Assembly (NCBI GenBank): GCA_964542855.1
Contig: CAZIWJ010000010.1
Span: 1-30,514, forward strand
Reading direction: 5' to 3'
DNA length: 30,514 bases
From: CAZIWJ01 sp964542855
GTDB lineage: Bacteria > Bacteroidota > Bacteroidia > Cytophagales > Cyclobacteriaceae
Shown piece by piece: positions 24,872-30,514 of this stretch; the first letter of the stretch is position 1, and every line of letters starts with the position of its first letter. Both the position numbers and the translations under genes were made by a program. The notes beneath the pieces were generated by a model. That model was not told where the DNA came from. It saw only the letters and a program-made list of their open reading frames with translations, and did not search any database.

Positions 24872-25178
24872 TTAAACAGGCTTGTTGAGCAGTTTTTCTC
24901 TTTGTTGTACCCTGCTCGAAGGCAAAAAAACGACCAGCAGCTTATTAACTAATTCATCTTTTCTAATTTGCGCTAATAAGCCTGTTCCATCGGTTGGGAA
25001 CGTGTTATAATCAGGAATAACCAGGTCAGTTTTTTCTTTTCTTAAAATCATCCCGGTTCTTAATATTAGGTTTTACCAGAAGAAGAGATGAAACAGCAGG
25101 AAGATCCTTACCCATAGGGTTAGATGGTACAAATTTACCCTGCAGTAATAAGAACAGGGCTTCCCCCTCAGCTTTCAC
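24872..25178 (-). pseudogene. Decayed response-regulator receiver domain
   Basis: An uninterrupted 59-codon minus-strand frame from ATG 25051 to the stop at 24872 reads TDLVIPDYNTFPTDGTGLLA, then QIRKDELVNKLLVVFLPSS, and ends in KPV. This mirrors the receiver-domain order PDLxxLDxxMPxxDGxxLL...IR...PVVxLTSS...KP, with the phospho-acceptor aspartate retained in DYN but the last helices shortened. Just upstream, in another frame (25178 to 25026), GEALFLLLQGKF and LPAVSSLLLVKPNI resemble the preceding GEEALDYL and LPDLILLDLNLP parts. No frame covers a complete domain and no N-terminal DDD cluster remains. I read it as a frameshifted, truncated remnant. Chance similarity is the alternative. Confidence 0.45.
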
Positions 25179-25617
25179 TGTCCGGGTTTTACATCAAAAA
25201 CGTATACCCGATGTACGGCCCCTGTAAAAATTGCACGGCTCACCTGGATACAGGTAATCCATTAACAAGCTCCTTCAGGATTGCGCAAAATTTCCGCAGG
25301 TAAGAGAAATATTTGTATAAATAGAAGTAGTTAATATTGAACGGACCCAAATAACATTTGGTAATTTTGCTCGTGGCTTAATAGTTTACCTGAACCAGTT
25401 TTAGGCTCAACTTTTTTTACCTAACTAAGCAAAGGGCAATACAGAAATAACAGCAGCAACCCTGGAGTCTACGGTGAATAAAAGTTAGTAACTGGACTAT
25501 ATTTAAAGTTTAACCCGTAAGTGTTTATTTTTCCCGGGTACGGGTAACGGAGCAACCGACTAGAAAAAACACCTGCCTTATTATTCATTTTTAAGCCAGT
25601 TTCTTACGAGCAGATGG
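25179..25617. other. Gene-poor stretch, nothing supportable
   Basis: Apart from the receiver-domain remnant, the 936 bp between the suf terminator and the BASS transporter contain no long frame, tRNA, clear hairpin or repeat that I can support. The same holds for 24682-24871. Short frames such as one near 25265-25320 (minus) are too brief to judge. The region may be decayed coding DNA. Confidence 0.5.
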
Positions 25618-26532
25618 TCAGTTTGAGGAACTAAGCCGGATGGTGGTCATGATTTTTTTCACCGGGATCAGGATCAACACCCATACAATTTCCGAAACCA
25701 CGAAAAATATCCCCACATTTTCGGGGAAATATAAAAAGCTGACCACAATTCCCAGAGCTACGTTGTTAGCTCCCGAAGAAAATAGCAGGGCTACCCGGTG
25801 GTAAACCGATTCCCGAAAGGCAATGCCCCACCCTAACAGGTACAATAAGGCAAACCCGGCAATACTTACCAGGAAGTAACCAGCTAGCCGGCTCCAGTCG
25901 GTTTGTAGTACCGAGCGGTATTCCGCAATAGCCAGCGAAAAAATAACCGCTATTCCTACAATAGAAATAAAGGCATCGTGGCCGTACATGAACTTTTTCA
26001 CCGTTCCGACCCTTCGGAAAGGTAAATGCAGGAAATAGGGTAATAATACGCTGATTACCAGGGTTAATAACAACTGGTTCTGGTCGATATCCAGTTGGGT
26101 AGACAACACATATCCTCCCAGGTAGGGAATAACAAAAGGGGCCAACGAACTACTAAGAATTAATAATGCCAGCGACAGACCAGTATTTCCACCGAACACA
26201 TTGCTGAAAGCCGGAGAAGTTACACCGGCAGGCATCAGGCTGAGTAAAGCCAGTGCCACTGCAAAATAAGGATCTATCGGTTCCAGCACCTTGAACAGGA
26301 CTACCGGTAAAATAATGAACCGAAGCAGGTAGAACCCGATAATCCACCGGCTGTGCTCACGGAAAAATGCCAGTGAAAAATTAACCTTGAAACACGAGGA
26401 AAAGATTATAAAAGCCAGTAAACCTAAAATTAGCGGCCCGCTGTATTCCCCGGGCTTTGGAATAAGGAAACCGGCAATGGTAGCCGTAAACAGAATGGTA
26501 TTAAAATAATTACGGGCAAAGGTGTTTAGCAT
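25618..26532 (-). CDS. Bile acid:sodium symporter (BASS/SBF) family transporter
   Basis: This 304-residue membrane protein has about nine or ten hydrophobic segments spread over its length. Two stretches place it in the BASS family: LMPAGVTSPAFSNVFGGNTG with the following LSLALLILSSSLAPFVIP (about 98-137), the crossover helix region, and FSSGANNVALGIVVSFLYFP (about 251-270), the second crossover. Members carry bile acids, keto acids, pantoate or other organic anions with sodium; the substrate here is unknown. It stands alone on the minus strand, with the gene-poor gap downstream and a divergent secreted-protein operon upstream. Confidence 0.85.
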   Translation of the reverse strand: MLNTFARNYFNTILFTATIAGFLIPKPGEYSGPLILGLLAFIIFSSCFKVNFSLAFFREHSRWIIGFYLLRFIILPVVLFKVLEPIDPYFAVALALLSLMPAGVTSPAFSNVFGGNTGLSLALLILSSSLAPFVIPYLGGYVLSTQLDIDQNQLLLTLVISVLLPYFLHLPFRRVGTVKKFMYGHDAFISIVGIAVIFSLAIAEYRSVLQTDWSRLAGYFLVSIAGFALLYLLGWGIAFRESVYHRVALLFSSGANNVALGIVVSFLYFPENVGIFFVVSEIVWVLILIPVKKIMTTIRLSSSN

Positions 26533-26670
26533 ACGGCGAATTTACCGAATCGTGGAAAAACTCCACATTATGGTCACTGCTTCTACAGCTAATAACCCTT
26601 ATTGTAGGGTGAAATCATCGGTCCGGGCATCCGATTTATCGCATTTCTGCATATTATTATGTACTTATTA

Positions 26671-26678
26671 TATATTTG
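26671..26678 (+). promoter_or_regulatory. Bacteroidetes -7 box for the secreted-protein operon
   Basis: TATATTTG matches TAnnTTTG exactly, 69 bp before the lipoprotein start, leaving a leader of about 60 nt. The region around it is very AT-rich, so chance is possible. Confidence 0.45.
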
Positions 26679-26747
26679 TGCTTATTCCTAACGTATGAGA
26701 ATAGTTTTTCTGCACATCAGGCATATTCAACTTAAAAAAACACAACC

Positions 26748-27392
26748 ATGTTAAAACACAGTACCAGCCCCCAGCTTATCCTGGTATACCTGCTAATGGT
26801 TATCGGACTGGGTATGGGCGGATGCAAAGCCAAAAAACAGGCAAAAGCAGCAGCTGCTGCCAAGCAGGACCTCATTGCACAAACCATTGAAGACTTAACT
26901 GCCCTGCTCGACGATGAGGATATGCCCATCGACGAAAAGGAACAGGAACTTACCCGCATAAAAAACCTGTACCTGGAAGATGATGAGGTGAACCGGCTCA
27001 TTAAACTGGTTGAGGAACAAATTGCTGAAGCCCGAAGGCGAATGGCCGAAAAAGAGGACATCATAGATAATAAAAATGAGTCGGACAGGTACGCCGATGA
27101 AGAAGCCCGGAAGCAACAATTGAATAACTACTTAGAGCAAATTGCTTCGTCTGGTAACAAACGACAGGCAAACCGAACAATTATCGACGCACTATCGATG
27201 TTTGCTTCCCGCAAAACCCCGGTATTAATTGTATTCTATTCGGCCCCGAATGTACGCGATTACGATCGCCCCACCACCATTGAAGATTACCTCAATTACG
27301 TGAAAGACCAGGGAAAGAATCCCAATACTATTGAAAAACTGTCATTCAATAGCGGCGGAAAAATTACCGAAGTAGAACTTCTAAAAAATTAA
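26748..27392 (+). CDS. Lipoprotein with coiled-coil and DYDRPTTIEDYL domain, unknown function
   Basis: This is a 214-residue protein of no named family that I know. Its signal peptide ends in a lipobox with C26 (LGMGGC), so it is probably lipid-anchored in the outer or inner membrane facing the periplasm. A charged, alanine- and glutamate-rich coiled coil covers about 28-125 (AKKQAKAAAAAKQ, EEQIAEARRRMAEKED). A small C-terminal domain at about 135-210 carries PVLIVFYSAPNVRDYDRP and TTIEDYLNYVKDQGKNP. It is the first gene of a four-gene operon, with 4 bp before the next gene. All four products are exported, which suggests an envelope complex. Confidence 0.8.
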   Translation: MLKHSTSPQLILVYLLMVIGLGMGGCKAKKQAKAAAAAKQDLIAQTIEDLTALLDDEDMPIDEKEQELTRIKNLYLEDDEVNRLIKLVEEQIAEARRRMAEKEDIIDNKNESDRYADEEARKQQLNNYLEQIASSGNKRQANRTIIDALSMFASRKTPVLIVFYSAPNVRDYDRPTTIEDYLNYVKDQGKNPNTIEKLSFNSGGKITEVELLKN

Positions 27393-27396
27393 ATTT

Positions 27397-27969
27397 ATGC
27401 GTACACGATATATATTTCTGTTCCTGGCTGCCATCTTCTACCAGCAAACCTTTGCCCAAACGGAAACCATTACCCCGGAACGTAAACAAGCTATCGACTC
27501 CCTGGCGCTGGAAAAAATCCGCGACCTGAGTACCTACATCACGCTCATTGGCAATAAAAACACGCCTTTTTCTGAAGCCAACCGGGTAGTAGACCGGGCC
27601 GTAAGCCTCTTCGCCGAAGAAAGTGAAATTGGTGTTTCGTCGCTTAACCGGCCCGATATCGAGTACTACGGGGCACGTGAATATTTCGAGCATTTGATGG
27701 CCCTGAATTACGACAACGTAAAAATTAAATGGTACAATATTCAGTACGTTTCCGACCTGGAGAGGCAGCCCGACGGCCGCTACGTGGGGGTGATCACCAT
27801 TTTCCAGCGCTTCGAGGGGACGTCTGACGACAATTTGAACTACCGCGATACCACCAAAAAAGATATTACCATATTCGTAGAGAAGAAGCAAACCCAGATC
27901 GGCGGCCGCCTCATCGATTTCTGGGACGTGCTCCTGGGTGATATCCGGGTAACAGAAACTACGACGTAA
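27397..27969 (+). CDS. Small secreted protein, unknown function, NTF2-like layout
   Basis: This 190-residue protein has a signal peptide (about 1-20, ending TFAQ). The mature part begins with helices (SLALEKIRDLSTYITLIG, FSEANRVVDRAVSLF) followed by strands (VKIKWYNIQYVSD, YVGVITIFQRFEGTSDD, KKDITIFVEKK). This helix-then-sheet order resembles NTF2/SnoaL-like domains. The same order and several positions recur in the N-terminal part of the leucine-rich-repeat protein two genes downstream, so the two domains are probably homologous. It starts 4 bp after the lipoprotein gene. No catalytic residues are evident. Confidence 0.75.
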   Translation: MRTRYIFLFLAAIFYQQTFAQTETITPERKQAIDSLALEKIRDLSTYITLIGNKNTPFSEANRVVDRAVSLFAEESEIGVSSLNRPDIEYYGAREYFEHLMALNYDNVKIKWYNIQYVSDLERQPDGRYVGVITIFQRFEGTSDDNLNYRDTTKKDITIFVEKKQTQIGGRLIDFWDVLLGDIRVTETTT

Positions 27970-28031
27970 TTATATTTTTGCTTAAATCATACAATCATCG
28001 GCTTACTATTTGGTTATTAGTAAAAAAGCCA

Positions 28032-28862
28032 ATGCTAGCAAGGATTCTAATCGGGGGGCTGCTGTTAGGGTTTGCCCCCCTGTTGGGTGAAGCACAGGTT
28101 ATTGATGAGTACCTTGGCGACGATTCCCGCTTCTACGCCGAAACCAAACAGGTAAACCAGTTCATGCGCCGCTTTAATGGAGAGGAAGATGCTTCAGGCG
28201 ACCGGTACTACCCCAAAAACCCGCAGTACCGCGATGAGGAAATCCGCCGCAAATACCTGCCAATTCTCTTCAATAACCGCGACGGAAACATGGATAATAA
28301 GCTAAAGTCGCAATTCACTAAAGAGGTCATTAAAAATGATTATTACCTCGATTTTCACGGCGGAAACTGGTTTGCGGAAGTACAAACCATGTTCTACTAC
28401 GAAGGGAAAAGCCAGCCGGCCACCCTGTTCATGAAGTTGGAAGAAGCCCCCGTAGGCTCCAAATGGATATTTACCCACGCCTGGTTTAAGCCTTTTGCTG
28501 AGTCGTTTGCCGTTTCTGAAAAAGAGGCTAAAAAATTTCTCCACCCCCTCAGCCATGAGCTGGAGTTCATGAACCTGCGTAAAATCATGGACGATCCCGA
28601 AGCCCTGGAAGCTTACACGGCCAACAATTACCAGCCCGATTACCTTTCCCTCCTGCTCTATGCCATGAAAAGCGGGGAAGTTTCCTTTCAAAAGGTTACT
28701 CACGTTCGTTTCCATTTCTTCCAGGTTGAAGGCTGGTACTTTGCCCTTTCGCGGTTTAACCGCGATGGCTACAACACCGGCTGGCTCATTTCCGACCTGG
28801 TGCAAACAAGCCAGGAAGAAAAAGACCTGTTGAAAAAATTCCTCTATTATGAGCAATTTTAA
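28032..28862 (+). CDS. Secreted protein of unknown function in the same operon
   Basis: I choose the ATG at 28032 (276 residues) over the upstream ATG at 27978, because MLARILIGGLLLGFAPLLGEAQ is a clean signal peptide, while the upstream 18 residues would bury it. The mature protein has a helical first third (RFYAETKQVNQFMRRFNGEED) and a beta part (NDYYLDFHGGNWFAEVQTMF, ATLFMKLEEAPVGSKWIFT). A helical segment (SHELEFMNLRKIMDDPEAL) and a final beta stretch (THVRFHFFQVEGWYF) end in charged helix. I know no named domain. It lies 62 bp after the previous gene and 43 bp before the next start. Co-transcription and shared export suggest a common envelope role. Confidence 0.75.
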   Translation: MLARILIGGLLLGFAPLLGEAQVIDEYLGDDSRFYAETKQVNQFMRRFNGEEDASGDRYYPKNPQYRDEEIRRKYLPILFNNRDGNMDNKLKSQFTKEVIKNDYYLDFHGGNWFAEVQTMFYYEGKSQPATLFMKLEEAPVGSKWIFTHAWFKPFAESFAVSEKEAKKFLHPLSHELEFMNLRKIMDDPEALEAYTANNYQPDYLSLLLYAMKSGEVSFQKVTHVRFHFFQVEGWYFALSRFNRDGYNTGWLISDLVQTSQEEKDLLKKFLYYEQF

Positions 28863-28905
28863 CCGGCTAATGCTAATTAACCCTCTTCAACAACATCCCT
28901 GCCGA

Positions 28906-30514
28906 ATGCGCTCATTGGTTACCGTGCTGTTTCTCTGCCTCCCTTTTCTTTCGCTGGCCCAGAGGGTTGAACTAACGCCGCTTGAAAAGGAATCCTTTCG
29001 TGAGGATGCCACCCAAATGGTTTCTTTCGTAGAATTTTTGTTTAATACCCTGGCCGATGAAAACGTAAGTACCCGCCAAAAAAACACCATCATTAACGAA
29101 AGCTACACCAAGGTTTTCCGCGACGCCGAAGTACAGGTGGAAGATGACCTCACCCAACGCGAAGTGGCCACCAATAAAAATATCCAGGACTACCTGCGCG
29201 ATATTGATTTTTTCTTCACCGATGCCACTTACGAACTAAAGGTACTCAATACCCGCTACGACGTTAACGAAAAGGGAAAAAACTATCTGCTGGTTAGTAC
29301 GCAGCGTATCCTGAAAGGACTAACATCTGATGGCGATTCAGTAAACTCTGTTTTAAACCGCTACTTTGAAATTAATATTGACGCGGAAAAGCAGGAATTG
29401 AAAATTGCCAGTATTTATTCTACCTCAGCCAATTACGAAGCCGAACTGAAAACCTGGTGGGCCAGTTTGCCTCCTGTATGGCAGTCGTTTTTCCGCGATC
29501 GGTTCAGTGCTTATCGTTCAGAACTCCCCCTGGAAGTACTTACCAGTATGGTAGACCAGGAGGTAATCAGCCTGCAGGAATATCCCCGCATCCAGGACCT
29601 GGCCCCGCTGGCTAAATTGCGGCGGCTAAAAAAACTCGACATTAGCAATACCAACGTAAGCAGTCTTTCCCCCATAAGCGGGCTCACCCAGCTTACCAGC
29701 ATAAATGTTACCAATACACCGGTTAATACCCTCATCGCGCTTTCGGGGAACCGGCAGATGAAAGAAATTATCGCTTCCCGTACCGATATCCGGTCGCTCC
29801 AATGGTTACAGGCTTTCCCGGGGCTGGAAAAGCTGGTAATTAATGAAACGGCTATCAGCAGCCTGGCCGATATTCAATACGTACCCGAACTCACCGACCT
29901 GCAATGCAGCAACACCCGGATTCAGTTCCTGGCCGGGTTGGAAAGGGCTACCCGGCTTACTTCACTCGATATTTCGCAAACCCCGGTTAACCAGGTTATT
30001 ATTGTGAAATACCTGACCGAACTGCAACTCATTAACCTGGAAAACACTGCAGTAAGCAATTTATCGCCCTTAACGAAGGTCCCTTCCCTGAAAATTATCC
30101 GGGCTACCAGTACCCCGGTGAAAAGTATAGCCCCGTTAAAAGCATTGCCTAACCTGTTAAAGGTATATTGCGATAATACCCTGGTGCCGGAAGAAGAAGC
30201 CCGGAGCTTTGCACTCAATAAACCTGAAGTACTGGTGATTTACGAATCGCAGGCGCTGATGCGCTGGTACACGGAGCTTTCGCCCACGTGGAAAAGCATT
30301 ATTAACGGGAAAATTAATATCCGCAGTACAGTGAACAAGGAGTCGCTGGCGGCCATTGCCAGTATTACGGAACTGGACCTGTCTGGCAATACCGACATCT
30401 TTAACCTGGAACCGGTAAGTCGCCTGCTCAACCTGCAGAGCCTGACCATAACCAATACCAACGTCCGGGAACTCGATCCGCTGGCCCGGATGGTAAAATT
30501 GCAGCAACTCGATA
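28906..30514 (+). CDS. Secreted leucine-rich-repeat protein, 3' end outside the window
   Basis: The frame is open to the last base, with 536 residues visible. The ATG at 28906 gives a clear signal peptide (MRSLVTVLFLCLPFLSLAQ); an in-frame ATG at 28870 adds 12 polar residues and is less likely. Residues 20-170 resemble the NTF2-like domain of the 190-residue protein two genes upstream (helix with NTIINESYTKVF, NIQDYLRDIDFFF, then YLLVSTQRILKG). From about 220 there are internalin-like leucine-rich repeats of about 22 residues: LKKLDISNTNVSSLSPISGL, LTSINVTNTPVNTLIAL, LEKLVINETAISSLADI and so on. A spacer at about 440-470 (WYTELSPTWKSIING) splits the array before a second run, ITELDLSGNTDIFNLEP. 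The repeats suggest protein binding outside the cytoplasm. Confidence 0.85.
   Translation, partial: MRSLVTVLFLCLPFLSLAQRVELTPLEKESFREDATQMVSFVEFLFNTLADENVSTRQKNTIINESYTKVFRDAEVQVEDDLTQREVATNKNIQDYLRDIDFFFTDATYELKVLNTRYDVNEKGKNYLLVSTQRILKGLTSDGDSVNSVLNRYFEINIDAEKQELKIASIYSTSANYEAELKTWWASLPPVWQSFFRDRFSAYRSELPLEVLTSMVDQEVISLQEYPRIQDLAPLAKLRRLKKLDISNTNVSSLSPISGLTQLTSINVTNTPVNTLIALSGNRQMKEIIASRTDIRSLQWLQAFPGLEKLVINETAISSLADIQYVPELTDLQCSNTRIQFLAGLERATRLTSLDISQTPVNQVIIVKYLTELQLINLENTAVSNLSPLTKVPSLKIIRATSTPVKSIAPLKALPNLLKVYCDNTLVPEEEARSFALNKPEVLVIYESQALMRWYTELSPTWKSIINGKINIRSTVNKESLAAIASITELDLSGNTDIFNLEPVSRLLNLQSLTITNTNVRELDPLARMVKLQQLD

Noticed and set aside
28302..28856. 184-residue minus-strand frame
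   Set aside because: It is the shadow of the secreted-protein gene on the plus strand, which has a signal peptide and operon spacing; the antisense product has neither.

Overview
The window looks like a chromosomal contig end from a member of the Bacteroidota, most likely of the Cytophagales type. The evidence is a TonB-dependent receptor with an N-terminal carboxypeptidase-like domain, a long sufBCDSE operon, a BatA-type membrane protein, scarcity of Shine-Dalgarno sites, and several matches to the Bacteroidetes -7 box TAnnTTTG. No phage, insertion sequence, CRISPR array or rRNA was seen. The first 45 bases are Illumina TruSeq adapter, not genome, so the first gene is artificially cut.

Layout. 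46-3332: a large FAD/Fe-S oxidase (cut by the adapter) and a YdcZ-type membrane protein, both on the minus strand. 3333-4015: a non-coding stretch with a 20-bp-period tandem array and a block of GC-rich hairpins. 4016-8661: a TonB-dependent receptor, a divergent MarR-family regulator with three TACA-N4-TGTA palindromes around the shared promoter region, and an exported protein of unknown function. 8774-10646: accD, divergent from a nitrilase. 10658-13222: a compact minus-strand operon kdsA / transaldolase-CBS fusion / kdsC. 13420-17316: a BatA-type protein convergent with a long-chain acyl-CoA ligase. 17457-17654: an odd 111-nt tRNA-like RNA gene with its own promoter box and terminator. 17764-18240: an Lrp/AsnC regulator. 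18492-24681: sufB-C-D-S-E, a DUF59 gene and a bacilliredoxin, closed by a strong terminator. 24682-25617: a gene-poor stretch with a decayed response-regulator remnant. 25618-26532: a BASS-family transporter. 26748 to the end: an operon of exported proteins (lipoprotein, two small secreted proteins, and a leucine-rich-repeat protein that runs off the window).

How the genes work together. KdsA makes Kdo-8-phosphate from arabinose-5-phosphate and PEP, and KdsC removes the phosphate. The position where a KdsD arabinose-5-phosphate isomerase would fit is held by a protein with KdsD-like CBS domains, but a transaldolase/fructose-6-phosphate-aldolase barrel replaces the usual SIS domain. This is the strongest candidate for an undescribed biochemical arrangement. 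In the SUF operon, SufS and SufE mobilise sulfur, SufBCD is the scaffold and ATPase, and the DUF59 and bacilliredoxin genes fit Fe-S maturation and thiol-redox roles. A Fur/PerR-like 7-1-7 palindrome sits about 100 bp upstream of sufB. The other main unusual object is the tRNA-like gene: its D-arm is leucine-type, but its variable region is 43 nt and branched, and its anticodon loop is atypical.
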